Notes: a model not told the origin generated them from the sequence alone. Positions 1 through 8,279 are shown, counted from the stretch's first letter. The stretch is DNA of 41,121 bases from CBIFVZ01 sp966185765 (GCA_966185765.1 CBIFVZ010000027.1:1-41121), one strand, 5' to 3'. Made by a program: numbers and translations.

Positions 1-55
1 TTCTGCGTTCTGCGTTCTGCGTTCTGCGTTCTGCGTTCTGCGTTCTGCGTTCTGC
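1..55. repeat. Heptanucleotide tandem repeat TTCTGCG, 7.9 copies
   Basis: Seven exact copies of TTCTGCG and six bases of an eighth run from the window edge to base 55, so the array may be longer to the left. The unit is not a multiple of three, so a gain or loss of one unit would shift any reading frame across it. All frames through it are open, and the frame continuing into the pilotin gene is open as far as base 619, but the pilotin start at 263 with its own signal peptide makes the repeat probably non-coding there. Confidence 0.95.
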
Positions 56-262
56 CAGGAGATGCTGCCCACCGCCCGTGGAAAAGTAATACCCCGGTTT
101 ATACCTTTGCCCCACCCGCCCGAACCACGCATGGCAGTTGCCCAAACACAGAAGACACAGACACCTCAGAACACCACGCAGCCCGGCCGTTGTATTCCGG
201 TGCACGCAGCATTACCATCGCTAACTCATGGAAAGTTCGCACAAAAAAGAAAGGATTCAACT

Positions 263-619
263 ATGCGCCACATCGTGCTTCTCAGCCTTACGCTGCCCTT
301 ACTCCTGAGCGCCTGTCAGCAGCAGCGTACACCACCACCTTCGGCTGAAGCCCAGCGCCATCAGGTCGCGTCAGTCATTGCCGGCACACGCTATCTTAAG
401 CAGCAATGTGGATACCGCGATTTACCGGCCGACGGGCAAATCGAACAGGCCGCCTACCGTGCTGCACACGAGCGCGGCTGGACACCGTCGGCAGATATCG
501 CCCCTTACAGCGAACAGCTCTATCAGCGCCTGCTGCGCGATACCACGCCGCCTGCCAGCCAGTGCGCGGAATTCAGCGAGCTGTTAAAACCGTTTATCGC
601 CACGCTGTCAAAAGCGTAA
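263..619 (+). CDS. gspS: Type II secretion pilotin lipoprotein (GspS, PulS/OutS family)
   Basis: This 118-residue protein is the likely outer-membrane pilotin that binds the C-terminal S-domain of the secretin GspD, protects it and pilots it to the outer membrane. It begins with a lipoprotein signal (MRHIVLLSLTLPLLLSAC, lipobox LSAC), followed by a Gln/Pro-rich linker. The mature part has two further cysteines (in KQQCGYR and ASQCAEF) that PulS-type pilotins use for a disulfide, and helical segments resembling PulS (ARYLKQQC, YQRLLRDTT). The start at 263 is chosen over the upstream in-frame ATG at 62 because the signal peptide starts there, with AAGGA eight bases ahead. It lies downstream of gspO and converges on it. 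The assignment rests on remembered similarity to PulS/OutS and on context. Confidence 0.85.
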   Translation: MRHIVLLSLTLPLLLSACQQQRTPPPSAEAQRHQVASVIAGTRYLKQQCGYRDLPADGQIEQAAYRAAHERGWTPSADIAPYSEQLYQRLLRDTTPPASQCAEFSELLKPFIATLSKA

Positions 620-734
620 TCACCCCGGCGGCATATCAGGCGCGGAGCCATGACTAAGCCCCTGTGCTCTGCTCCACAGGTAACGACGTGACATGCAGAT
701 CATCACGCTCAGATTGCCGCAGTCGCCGCGCCAG

Positions 735-1535
735 CTAAAACCACACCGCCGCAGGCTGGGTGATAACCCACCAGCCTGCCAGCGCCAGACAGGGACCAAA
801 AGCAAACGCCTCACCGCGCGCAATGCGCCCGGTCATGCGCAACGCCAGCATCAGCACAATGCCCAGTAGTGATGCCGATAAAAGCAGCAGCGGCAACTGT
901 TGCCAGCCGCACCAGGCTCCCAGCGCGGCCAGCAGTTTAAAATCGCCATACCCCAGCCCTTCACGCCCCGTGAACAGCAAAAAGGCCTGATAAACGCCCC
1001 ACAGCGTAAGCCAGCCTGCCACCGCGCCCAGCACCGCATCCTGCAAGGGCACAAACGCGCCGTGCAGGTTTGCCAGCAGACCGAGCCACAGCAAAGACAG
1101 CGTCAGCACATCAGGCAACAGCATATGTTCAAGGTCGATACTGAGCAGCGCAATCAGCAGCCAGCAGCAGAGCGCCAGCATCAACGCATCCAGCCCTGGC
1201 GGCCAGCCCAGCGCAATCCATGCTGTACACAGCGCGCTCATCAGTTCAGTGAGCGGATAACGCCAGCCGATGCAGCGCCCACAGTGGCGACAGCGCCCAC
1301 GTAGCCACAGCCAGCTCAGTAGCGGAATATTGTCATAAAAGGCAATGGTGTGGCGGCACTGCGGGCAGCACGAGCGCGGCACAAACAGATTGAAGCGCGG
1401 TGGGAAATCATCCTGTAAGGCCCCCTCAGCAGCAGATGCCTGGCGAGCCATCATCACCGGCAGACGCCAGATAACGCAGTTCAGCACGCTACCCGCAATC
1501 AGCCCCAGCACAAACATGCCTGCCACCCACAGCAT
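735..1535 (-). CDS. gspO: Prepilin peptidase/N-methyltransferase GspO
   Basis: This 266-residue inner-membrane protein cleaves the leader peptides of pseudopilins GspG-K and methylates the new N-terminus. From the ATG, the N-terminal motif GSVLNCVIWRLP is followed by the paired zinc-type cysteines CPQC (57-60) and CRHC (82-85). The two aspartates expected for catalysis are D134 (in SIDLEHMLLPD) and D198 (in GYGDFK). About eight hydrophobic segments follow the family pattern. It is the last gene of the gsp operon. The gspB stop and this ATG share one base (TGATG); a GTG one codon earlier is an alternative start. Length and motifs indicate an intact enzyme. Confidence 0.95.
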   Translation of the reverse strand: MLWVAGMFVLGLIAGSVLNCVIWRLPVMMARQASAAEGALQDDFPPRFNLFVPRSCCPQCRHTIAFYDNIPLLSWLWLRGRCRHCGRCIGWRYPLTELMSALCTAWIALGWPPGLDALMLALCCWLLIALLSIDLEHMLLPDVLTLSLLWLGLLANLHGAFVPLQDAVLGAVAGWLTLWGVYQAFLLFTGREGLGYGDFKLLAALGAWCGWQQLPLLLLSASLLGIVLMLALRMTGRIARGEAFAFGPCLALAGWWVITQPAAVWF

Positions 1536-1996
1536 CACGGCATGTCCTCATCATTAATCACAATGCTGTCTACAGCACCGCCTGGCCAGTCCCACATGGC
1601 ATCCAGCTGCATCCGGCGGCCCAGTGACTGAAGTACCAGTGCGGTCGGCTCAATAGACGCGACCTCTTCGCCGCAGAGCAGCGTGTCGCCTTCGCGATAC
1701 TGCTTACCGTTAAGGGTGACGCTACGCTGCTCCGGGGCATCAGCCCAGACATGGGCGCTGTAGCGTAGCGGCAACAGGGTATCGTCATTGCAGGCAGGTC
1801 CGGCTTCTTCACTGGTTGTCGCCTGCTCGCGGGATGTCGCCGGGAGTGCATGATTTCGCACGCCGTCATCCCTCGGGCCGTGCCAGGCTTGCCACAGGCC
1901 AGATGCTATCCATCCGAGCGTAAACAGCAGTACGCCATAAAACACCAACAGCCAGGCTGGGATGCGATAACCGCTCAGCGGCGGTGAAGAGTCCAT
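1535..1996 (-). CDS. gspB: GspB-like type II secretion accessory protein (PulB/OutB/ExeB family)
   Basis: This 153-residue protein has a short cytoplasmic N-terminus, one membrane segment (about residues 13-34) and a periplasmic domain. The domain carries the pattern of GspB C-terminal regions: a YSAHVWADAPEQRSVTLNG stretch, then YREGDTL, then IEPTALVLQSLGRRMQL. In Aeromonas ExeB works with the ATPase ExeA to insert the secretin, whereas Klebsiella PulB and Dickeya OutB occur without an A partner. No GspA ATPase is visible here, so it fits the PulB/OutB type. Its start overlaps gspN by 22 bases and its stop overlaps gspO, so it is translationally embedded in the operon. That position between gspN and gspO is unusual. 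Two cysteines (PACND, LLCGE) could form a disulfide. Confidence 0.78.
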   Translation of the reverse strand: MDSSPPLSGYRIPAWLLVFYGVLLFTLGWIASGLWQAWHGPRDDGVRNHALPATSREQATTSEEAGPACNDDTLLPLRYSAHVWADAPEQRSVTLNGKQYREGDTLLCGEEVASIEPTALVLQSLGRRMQLDAMWDWPGGAVDSIVINDEDMP

Positions 1997-2721
1997 TTTC
2001 CAGATACCTCCATTATGCGTTGACCGTCGGACGCCGGGCGCGTCACGCTATTTATCATCTGCGGCCAGGGCGCAGGCAGTGCGTCAGTCGGACCGGTCTG
2101 GCCTGAAACGCGGTATTCTCCGCGTGCATCCAGGCTGCCCTGCGCGCTAAACGGCAGCGGAGCCTGAGTCTGGCGCAACGCGCCGTGAATACGCCGCCCT
2201 TCACAGCGCATATCAAGCTGCGGTTCACCCAGTGCCAGCCTCTGCCCCAGCGCCCCCAGCTGCGCCTCGCGCCAGTCCAGTTGGGCCTCCAGCGCCAGAC
2301 ACGCCGCTGGTGTAAAGCGCAGCGTTTTAACCAGGAGAGTCAATTCTCCCTGAACCTCAAGTGGCAGCATGGCACCAGAGAGCGCCAGAAGCGGTTGCGC
2401 CTGCGCCGTCAGGCGTGCCTGTGACACGCGCCAGCTCCCCAGCCAGCCGAGATGGGCATCACCCTGTACAGGGCCGCCCTGCGCACTAACATAAACCCCT
2501 GGCAGGCCGTTATACCAGCCCCAGTGCCAGCTCACGTCCCCTGCCGTGGTGTTTTTCCAGCGCAGGTTCAGAAAATGACCGGCCCAGACGGTTCCCGTTG
2601 CACCCGCCATCGAGACCGCTTCAGGTAACAGCCGTTGCACCAGCCGCGCAGGTGCCGTGACCGCCAGCGCCAGCAGATACAGCAGCAAACACAGCGCCCC
2701 ATAGCGCCACGTTTTTTTCAT
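1975..2721 (-). CDS. gspN: Type II secretion system protein GspN
   Basis: This 248-residue bitopic inner-membrane protein has an N-terminal membrane segment (about residues 6-24) and a large periplasmic part. The segment around PEAVSMAGATGTVWAGH is typical of GspN (the T2SSN family, which resembles AsmA-like proteins). GspN is not present in all T2SSs, and it is dispensable in some of those that carry it. The ATG at 2721, two bases past the gspM stop, is chosen. An upstream codon at 2733 would add four residues and overlap gspM. The gene lies between gspM and gspB in the operon. Confidence 0.9.
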   Translation of the reverse strand: MKKTWRYGALCLLLYLLALAVTAPARLVQRLLPEAVSMAGATGTVWAGHFLNLRWKNTTAGDVSWHWGWYNGLPGVYVSAQGGPVQGDAHLGWLGSWRVSQARLTAQAQPLLALSGAMLPLEVQGELTLLVKTLRFTPAACLALEAQLDWREAQLGALGQRLALGEPQLDMRCEGRRIHGALRQTQAPLPFSAQGSLDARGEYRVSGQTGPTDALPAPWPQMINSVTRPASDGQRIMEVSGKWTLHRR

Positions 2722-2722
2722 C

Positions 2723-3169
2723 TCAGTACACACTCAGTGTCAGGTTTGCACTCACGCTGCCGTCTGCTGGCGTGTTGCCTTGCAGAGTCAGCTCCAGCAC
2801 CTGCACCACGCCCTGCGCCTCCAGCGCCAACAGCCAGGCCAACAGCGCATCGGCATTTGCCACCGTTACCGCAACCTGCAGTGTGTTGTCGTTACGCTTC
2901 ACCGACGCCAGCGTGATGCCCTGCGCCGTTGCACGCTGGCGTAACAGGTTCTCAACGCTCGCGTTGTCTACGCGCGCGGGCAAACGCGCCATCTGCCCGG
3001 ACAATGCCGCCAGCCGGGTCTGGCGCTGCGCCTGTGCCGCCAGCGCATGCTGGAGCGGCTGCCAGAGCGCGAGCCACACGGTTAATACGCCCAGTACGGC
3101 TGCCAGCAGCACAAGCAACCTGCGCTCACGCGCTGTGCGCTGCGCCCAGAGCATGTGTAGCCTGTTCAT
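2723..3169 (-). CDS. gspM: Type II secretion system protein GspM
   Basis: This 148-residue inner-membrane assembly-platform protein partners GspL and links the cytoplasmic ATPase to the pseudopilus. It has a short basic cytoplasmic tail (MNRLHMLWAQRTARERR), one membrane segment at about residues 18-37 (LLVLLAAVLGVLTVWLALWQ), a helical Gln/Ala-rich stretch and a C-terminal ferredoxin-like periplasmic domain ending LTLSVY. Length and layout match PulM/OutM. Its ATG overlaps the gspL stop (ATGA), indicating coupled translation. Confidence 0.92.
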   Translation of the reverse strand: MNRLHMLWAQRTARERRLLVLLAAVLGVLTVWLALWQPLQHALAAQAQRQTRLAALSGQMARLPARVDNASVENLLRQRATAQGITLASVKRNDNTLQVAVTVANADALLAWLLALEAQGVVQVLELTLQGNTPADGSVSANLTLSVY

Positions 3170-4299
3170 AACGCCTCATCCTTAAGCGTGAGCAGAAATG
3201 CGCCGTCACGCTGGCGCGCCAGGGTAAACGCCTGGGAAAGTTGCTGCTGCGCCCGGGCAAGCCCCGCCGCCTCGCCGTTTAACACCAGCCGCAACGCCTC
3301 GCTGCGCCAGCGTAATTCACGCACGGTCACACCGTCAGGCAGCGGCGGTAGTACCGCCATCCAGCGGGCAAATTCACCGCTGCGCTGTTGCGCCATTGCA
3401 TGGCGTACTACGGCCTGCCAGTTTGCCTGCGGCTCGTCGGGAAAACGCGCGCTAAACTGTTGCTGCACCTGCCGCTCAAGATCATCGCCCTGGCGCGTCA
3501 GTTGCCACAGCGTCAGCCCCTGCCAGACAAAAAACAGCGCCAGCGTCGCGGTTGCCGCGTACAGTGGCGGTCGCCAGGCCTGATGGATGCGGGAAACCGG
3601 CTTTGGTAGCAGTGAGATATCAGCGCGCACGGCCTCGCGCGCCAGCAGCATGAACGCATCCTGCAAAGGCTGTACCTGCCAGCCGCTACCCTGCGGCGGT
3701 GCCTTACCATAGCAGCGTACTGGCCCCTCATCCGGCCATTCGCGCTGACGGGCGGCCAGCCACAGGGTAAGCCAGTTATCATCAATCTGCGCCCCTTGCG
3801 AGCCTGCGGTGCGCACAAGCCAGCCGTCACGCCAGCGTAGCGCCGAGGTCGCGTCGTCATGGCGCGGCAGCGCAAGCGCATCAGGAATGATTTTCACCAG
3901 CCTCAGCCCCGCCGTCTGAAAGGGCGTCTGCCAGCGTTCCAGCCGTGCCTGTTCCAGCGCGGCAACCCAGATATTTTCACCTGAGCGAGCAAGCGGCACC
4001 GTCACCATGTGCTGCATTGCGCTACCCAGTTTTTCTTCCACCAGCCAGGGCAGCGCACGTAGCCCGGCAGCATCATGCCGGCCCGGCAAACGCACAGAGT
4101 GCATCGCTAACGCACTCACCGGCACCAGCAGGCAGCAGGCGTCATCCGGGTAGCGCGTAGCCAGAGTGGCAAGCTGTGTAGCCTTCACCTCACCGCGTGC
4201 GCCGTCTGGCTCCCCCTGCGCGTTGAGCCGTAGCCAGACAAAGGCCTCTTCAGAATCATCAACCGGTGACAGCACCAGCCAGTGCGCGGTTTTACTCAT
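3166..4299 (-). CDS. gspL: Type II secretion system protein GspL
   Basis: This 377-residue bitopic protein recruits the ATPase GspE to the membrane. An actin-like cytoplasmic domain fills about residues 1-235. One membrane segment follows (about 244-262, in PPLYAATATLALFFVWQGL), then a periplasmic ferredoxin-like domain in the last 90 residues that pairs with GspM. The ATG at 4299 is chosen because it overlaps the gspK stop as ATGA. A start eight codons upstream would run into gspK without a recognisable ribosome site. Its stop overlaps gspM in the same way. Confidence 0.92.
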   Translation of the reverse strand: MSKTAHWLVLSPVDDSEEAFVWLRLNAQGEPDGARGEVKATQLATLATRYPDDACCLLVPVSALAMHSVRLPGRHDAAGLRALPWLVEEKLGSAMQHMVTVPLARSGENIWVAALEQARLERWQTPFQTAGLRLVKIIPDALALPRHDDATSALRWRDGWLVRTAGSQGAQIDDNWLTLWLAARQREWPDEGPVRCYGKAPPQGSGWQVQPLQDAFMLLAREAVRADISLLPKPVSRIHQAWRPPLYAATATLALFFVWQGLTLWQLTRQGDDLERQVQQQFSARFPDEPQANWQAVVRHAMAQQRSGEFARWMAVLPPLPDGVTVRELRWRSEALRLVLNGEAAGLARAQQQLSQAFTLARQRDGAFLLTLKDEAL

Positions 4300-5216
4300 T
4301 CGTCTGCCTCCTGCTGTCGCCACAGCACACTGATTTTGCCGTTGCTGCGCTGCAACAGACTGTGCTGGCGATACGCGACGCCATCCATACTCGCACTGAT
4401 ATGTACGCTAAAAAATTCGCTATTAAGGGTAAGATAACGCCGCTGCCCGGCAAGGGGTTTTAGCCCGGCAAACGCGGCCTCCAGCGTCTGCCAGCCAGCA
4501 TCCGGGCGCTGGGCAAGCCAGCGGCGCACGTCCTCTTCAGTGATATCCTCAGAAAGTGCGGCCACCAGCGCCCCGTGCTCTGCACTGAGCGTGTTGATAT
4601 TGAGCGCCAGGCTTTGCACCGGCAGTGCGCACAGTTGCGGGCGTAGCCGGTTCCAGAGGCTGGCATTCACGCCACGCACCTGACGCAGCTCGCTGACGTC
4701 CCACATGATTTGCTGCGCGGCGAGATACGGTGGCTCCAGTGCCGCATACTCGCTGTCTTTTACGCCTCCGGTACGCGACTCGTCGCCCTCTGTTACCCAG
4801 TCCGCTGCCGCCGAAGCAATCATCTGCGCAGTCGCCGCTTCAACGCCGTTTAACATCAGCAGGCGGATAAATACCGCACGCGCGCCGTCATCTCCCAGCG
4901 CGTTGAGGTTAAAACAGGCCTGCGCATCGTTAATCCGCATCTGCAACTGCCCGGTTTCCAGCGGCAGGCTGTCGGCAAGCGTCGCCCAGCGCTGTGAAAG
5001 ATGGGTATGGCGCCTATCGTCCAGCGCATCCAGGCGCAGCAGGCCACCTGCCACCTCCTCTGCCCCGGCCGCAAACCATTTACCCTGCGCACGCTGGTGA
5101 AGCTGCATGCCGTACTGGAAACTGAAGAACCAGCGCTCGGTGGCGAGCGCTGCCAGCGCGACCATCACCGCCAGCAGCAACAGCACCGTCAGCAGTGCCA
5201 TGCCTTTTTGCTTCAT
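4296..5216 (-). CDS. gspK: Minor pseudopilin GspK (pseudopilus tip)
   Basis: This 306-residue minor pseudopilin caps the pseudopilus with GspI and GspJ. After a very short leader (MKQKG) comes the prepilin helix MALLTVLLLLAVMVALAALA. GspK characteristically lacks the Glu at position 5 of other pseudopilins, and that is seen here. The large globular domain contains an acidic stretch (AADWVTEGDESRTGG) like the calcium-binding region of GspK, and helix-hairpin-helix-like segments such as LRQVRGVNASLWNRLRPQL. Starts and stops overlap its neighbours gspJ and gspL by four bases (ATGA). It is intact and of normal family length. Confidence 0.95.
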   Translation of the reverse strand: MKQKGMALLTVLLLLAVMVALAALATERWFFSFQYGMQLHQRAQGKWFAAGAEEVAGGLLRLDALDDRRHTHLSQRWATLADSLPLETGQLQMRINDAQACFNLNALGDDGARAVFIRLLMLNGVEAATAQMIASAAADWVTEGDESRTGGVKDSEYAALEPPYLAAQQIMWDVSELRQVRGVNASLWNRLRPQLCALPVQSLALNINTLSAEHGALVAALSEDITEEDVRRWLAQRPDAGWQTLEAAFAGLKPLAGQRRYLTLNSEFFSVHISASMDGVAYRQHSLLQRSNGKISVLWRQQEADE

Positions 5217-5803
5217 GCGCCCTCCGCCAGCAGGAAACGGCGCGTGACCGTAGTGCCTTCACTCAGCGTCAGACTGACCTCGACGGCCTGCGGCAGCACC
5301 CCCTCGTCCAGCCACGCCTGCTGCCAGTCACCCTCAACCCAGTAGCGCAGGCGCAGCGTAGTTACGCCGTTAAGCAGGCGTCGACGATGCGCGTCGCTGC
5401 CTGCTGGCATATCGGGATAATCAAGAAAGGCGCGCACCAGGCTTTCGCCTTCAACGCGGTACGCCACACGCTGTAGCCGCGAGCGCGCGAGCGTACCACC
5501 TGGGTTAAGCCAGCCCGCGTGTGTGAAAATAAGGCCATCACTGGCACCCCGTGCGGTGATAGCTCGCGGCGACGCACCGCCGAGCGCGCCCGGTGTACGT
5601 ACCGGGCGCGGCACCATAGCGGAAATATCACGCTCCATTATCGCCAGCGCATGCTGGATTTGCGCCAGTCGTCCGGCGTGGCGAGACGAGCGCTGCTCCA
5701 GCGCCATCCCCTGGTACAGCACGCGGTTAGCCATTAACCCCAGCAGCGCGAAAACGGCCAGTGCCAGCACCATTTCCAGCAGCGTAAATCCGCGCGCCCT
5801 CAC
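5213..5803 (-). CDS. gspJ: Minor pseudopilin GspJ
   Basis: This 196-residue minor pseudopilin forms part of the tip complex with GspI and GspK. The start is set at a GTG whose GTGA overlaps the gspI stop. This gives a five-residue leader (VRARG, Met-initiated) before FTLLEMVLALAVFALLGLMA, the classic prepilin cleavage motif G|FTLLE. Longer upstream starts would put 18 extra residues inside gspI and are unlikely. The C-terminal domain ends VTRRFLLAEGA. Processing by GspO is expected. Confidence 0.93.
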   Translation of the reverse strand: MRARGFTLLEMVLALAVFALLGLMANRVLYQGMALEQRSSRHAGRLAQIQHALAIMERDISAMVPRPVRTPGALGGASPRAITARGASDGLIFTHAGWLNPGGTLARSRLQRVAYRVEGESLVRAFLDYPDMPAGSDAHRRRLLNGVTTLRLRYWVEGDWQQAWLDEGVLPQAVEVSLTLSEGTTVTRRFLLAEGA

Positions 5804-6171
5804 GTTTTCACCACCCAGGTTTGCAGCGTGGTCACAGCCGTAGTGTCGCGCTGCCACGGCTGTGCGCTAACCTCAACTTCCAGCACACGCACGCCCGGTT
5901 GACCGCTTTCAACGCCGCGCCAGCGCCAGTACCAGGTTTGCCCCGCCTGCTCACTCTCACCCTGGGTCCAGCGCAGGGGTGGCCAGACGCGCTTAAGCTT
6001 CAGCGCCACCAGCTGGTTTTCTGCCACCGTATCGGCCCAGTATTTATCTGCCAGCCTGCCTGTACCGGTCGCCAGCTGGCCGAGGCTTTGCAGCAGCGCC
6101 AGCGCCGCCAGCGAGAAAATCGCCAGCGCAACCAGCACTTCCAGTAACGTCATGCCTTTATCGCGAGTCAT
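5800..6171 (-). CDS. gspI: Minor pseudopilin GspI
   Basis: This 123-residue minor pseudopilin is thought to nucleate the tip complex with GspJ and GspK. The leader MTRDKG precedes MTLLEVLVALAIFSLAALAL, with Glu5 of the mature helix present. The conserved GspI motif region NQLVALKL follows the helix. The ATG at 6171 is preferred to the adjacent GTG at 6174, and either start lies inside the end of gspH. It overlaps gspH by 14 bases and gspJ by four. Confidence 0.93.
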   Translation of the reverse strand: MTRDKGMTLLEVLVALAIFSLAALALLQSLGQLATGTGRLADKYWADTVAENQLVALKLKRVWPPLRWTQGESEQAGQTWYWRWRGVESGQPGVRVLEVEVSAQPWQRDTTAVTTLQTWVVKT

Positions 6172-6646
6172 CACGCAAATCCGTCACGGCAGGCCAGCCG
6201 TCCTCGTCCGGCGCCACTTCCACCACCGCCTGACCGTTATGCACATAGCGCAGCCGAAACGGCGTGACCTCACCGCCGGGCAGCATCAGCACCTGCGGTG
6301 CATTACCACTCACGTCACCCGCCACGTGAAGCGTCAGGCTCCAGCCGTCGGGCAGCACGTGCTCATCGCTCCCGCCCGGCAACCGCAGTGGCTCCCAGCG
6401 GCCCTGCTGCCAGGTTTTTAGCTGCCAGTTGCTGGCCTGTACCTGCAAGCCGTACAGTTGACCGTCAAGCGCTGCCATGCGCACCAGTCCGCTCAGGCGC
6501 GTAGCCAGCCGCTGGCCTTCCTGCTGCGCCCGGTAGTTGTGGCCCGGCAGCGTCGCCACAACCAGGGTTGCGCCCAGGCTCAACAGCAGCAGCACCAGCA
6601 TCACTTCCAGCAGCGTAAATCCCCTAGCGCGCCCAGTTTGTAACAT
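6158..6646 (-). CDS. gspH: Minor pseudopilin GspH
   Basis: This 162-residue minor pseudopilin is probably at the base of the tip complex. The chosen ATG gives a leader MLQTGRARG followed by FTLLEVMLVLLLLSLGATLV, the prepilin processing site with Glu5. The C-terminal domain contains RLATRLSGLVRMAALDGQLY, a helix typical of GspH/FimT. The ATG lies 23 bases inside the end of gspG. An open frame extends 42 codons further upstream within gspG, but it has no prepilin logic and is rejected. Confidence 0.92.
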   Translation of the reverse strand: MLQTGRARGFTLLEVMLVLLLLSLGATLVVATLPGHNYRAQQEGQRLATRLSGLVRMAALDGQLYGLQVQASNWQLKTWQQGRWEPLRLPGGSDEHVLPDGWSLTLHVAGDVSGNAPQVLMLPGGEVTPFRLRYVHNGQAVVEVAPDEDGWPAVTDLRDDSR

Positions 6647-7058
6647 CGTCCTGGGTGTCCGGCTCGCCATCCTGGCCGTTTGACCAGATATCAACCCGGC
6701 CATGTTTTCCCGGCTGGCGATAGAGATAATCGTTGCCCCACGGGTCCTGCGGTAGACGGCGGATATAGCCACCGTCCGGATAATTACGCGGCACTGGCGT
6801 GAGGGTAGGCTTCACCACCAGCGCCTGTAGCCCCTGCTCGCTGGAGGGATAGCGGTTATTATCAAGCCGGTACATATCCAGCGCGCTTTCCAGGGCCGTG
6901 ATATCGCTCACCGCCTTTTGCGCATCGGCTTTATCTTTATTCCCCATCAGGTTTGGCACGACCAGGCTTGCCAGAATGCCAAGGATAACAATCACCACCA
7001 TCACTTCCAGTAGCGTAAATCCCGCCTGGGCCGACGCCCTTTTCCGGGTTCGCATCAT
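6624..7058 (-). CDS. gspG: Major pseudopilin GspG
   Basis: This 144-residue major subunit of the pseudopilus is the piston-like filament that pushes substrates through the secretin. The leader MMRTRKRASAQAG is followed by FTLLEVMVVIVILGILASLV, then the strongly conserved GspG region (ALDMYRLDNNRYPSSEQGL and PQDPWGNDYLYR). The C-terminal aspartate-rich loop (SNGQDGEPDTQDD) is the calcium site that stabilises GspG. A strong ribosome site GGGAGG lies seven bases before the first ATG, the best in the operon, fitting its high stoichiometry. An 18-base gap separates it from gspF. Confidence 0.97.
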   Translation of the reverse strand: MMRTRKRASAQAGFTLLEVMVVIVILGILASLVVPNLMGNKDKADAQKAVSDITALESALDMYRLDNNRYPSSEQGLQALVVKPTLTPVPRNYPDGGYIRRLPQDPWGNDYLYRQPGKHGRVDIWSNGQDGEPDTQDDVTNWAR

Positions 7059-7075
7059 CGTCTTACCTCCCTGTA

Positions 7076-8278
7076 TTACAGCGTCATCATGTTGTTAAGT
7101 TGCAAAATGGGTTGCAGAATAGCCAGCACAATAAAGAGCACCACCGCCGCCATCGCCACCACCAGTAGCGGCTCAAACAGGCTAAAAAACAGCGTGGTGC
7201 GGGCGTTAAGGCTGTTTTCCTGGTTATCTGCCGCGCGCAGCAACATCTCACCCAGTTCACCGCTGCGCTCACCGGAGGCAATCATGTGGCGCATCATCGG
7301 TGAGAACAGTGCGGTGTGTTCCAGCGCCTGTTGCAGACTGGTGCCTTCGCGCACTCGATCTTCGGCGGCGCGCAACAGCAGAGCAATTTGCCCATTACTG
7401 AGCACCTGAGCGCCAATATGCATGGCATCCAGTAACGGCACACCGCTGTTATATAAAATGCTCAGGGTGCGGGCGTAGCGCGCGGTGTTCGCCTCGCGCA
7501 GCAGCCGCCCGCATAGCGGTAGCCTGAGCAACCCACGGTCCCAGGCCAGCCGGTACGCGGGTTGACGTAAAAGTCGTATCAACACCAGCAGAGCGCACAG
7601 CAACGCCAGCAGGAGCCACGGCCCGGTAGTGCGCACGCCGTCGCTCAGCGTCATCAAAAGCCGCGTGGTCCACGGCAGCGTCTGTTTCATATGGATAAAC
7701 TGTTCAGCCACCTTCGGCACCACCACCGCCAGCAGCGTGGAAATCACGCCGATAGCCACCAGCGTCAGCACTGCCGGGTATACCAGCGCTTGGGTGAGCT
7801 TGCCCTTCATCTGCTGGCGCTGCTCAACGTGCCCGGCCAGGCGCAACAGCACGCGGTCAAGCTGGCCGGAGGCTTCGCCCGCCTCCACCAGTGCGCAATA
7901 GAGCGAACCAAAAATACGCGGATGCTCACGCAGCGCCTGTGCCAGTGAATAGCCTTCAACCACCCGTGCCAGTACCGCATGCAGCACACGCTTTACGCGT
8001 TTTTCTTCACTCTGCTGCGCCACCACGCCAAGTGATTCATCAAGCGGCAGTCCGGCCGCCACCAGCGTAGCCAGCTGGCGCATCAGCAACGCCAACGACG
8101 CGCCGGAAATGCCGCGCTGCAATAAGGGCGCCCGGCGTGCAGGGCCGGGATGCAGTTCCAGCACCACTAACCCTTGCTCGCGCAGCAGTTGTCCGGCCTG
8201 GCGCTCGTTTTCTGCGGCAATGCGCCCACGGCGGTTTTTACCGCGGGTATCGCGAGCCTGATAGCGGTACTCAACCAT
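7076..8278 (-). CDS. gspF: Inner-membrane platform protein GspF
   Basis: This 400-residue polytopic inner-membrane protein is the core of the assembly platform and contacts GspE and GspL. It starts VEYRYQARDTRGKNRRGRI, as in PulF/OutF, and contains two related cytoplasmic helical domains separated by membrane segments. The duplicated motif appears as LPLDESLGVVAQQSEEKRVK in the first half and VPLLDAMHIGAQVLSNGQIA in the second. Membrane segments are at about 165-190, 215-235 and 370-395. One base separates it from gspE. Length is normal. Confidence 0.97.
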   Translation of the reverse strand: MVEYRYQARDTRGKNRRGRIAAENERQAGQLLREQGLVVLELHPGPARRAPLLQRGISGASLALLMRQLATLVAAGLPLDESLGVVAQQSEEKRVKRVLHAVLARVVEGYSLAQALREHPRIFGSLYCALVEAGEASGQLDRVLLRLAGHVEQRQQMKGKLTQALVYPAVLTLVAIGVISTLLAVVVPKVAEQFIHMKQTLPWTTRLLMTLSDGVRTTGPWLLLALLCALLVLIRLLRQPAYRLAWDRGLLRLPLCGRLLREANTARYARTLSILYNSGVPLLDAMHIGAQVLSNGQIALLLRAAEDRVREGTSLQQALEHTALFSPMMRHMIASGERSGELGEMLLRAADNQENSLNARTTLFFSLFEPLLVVAMAAVVLFIVLAILQPILQLNNMMTL

Positions 8279-8279
8279 C

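Noticed and set aside
1..55. CRISPR array
   Set aside because: The repeat unit is seven bases with no spacers; it is a simple tandem repeat.
62..262. Long N-terminal extension of the pilotin from ATG 62
   Set aside because: The extension is unlike any secreted N-terminus, while the lipoprotein signal and ribosome site point clearly to ATG 263.
661..680. Inverted repeat CCTGTG/CACAGG between gspS and gspO as a terminator
   Set aside because: The stem has six pairs and an eight-base loop with no T-run on either strand.
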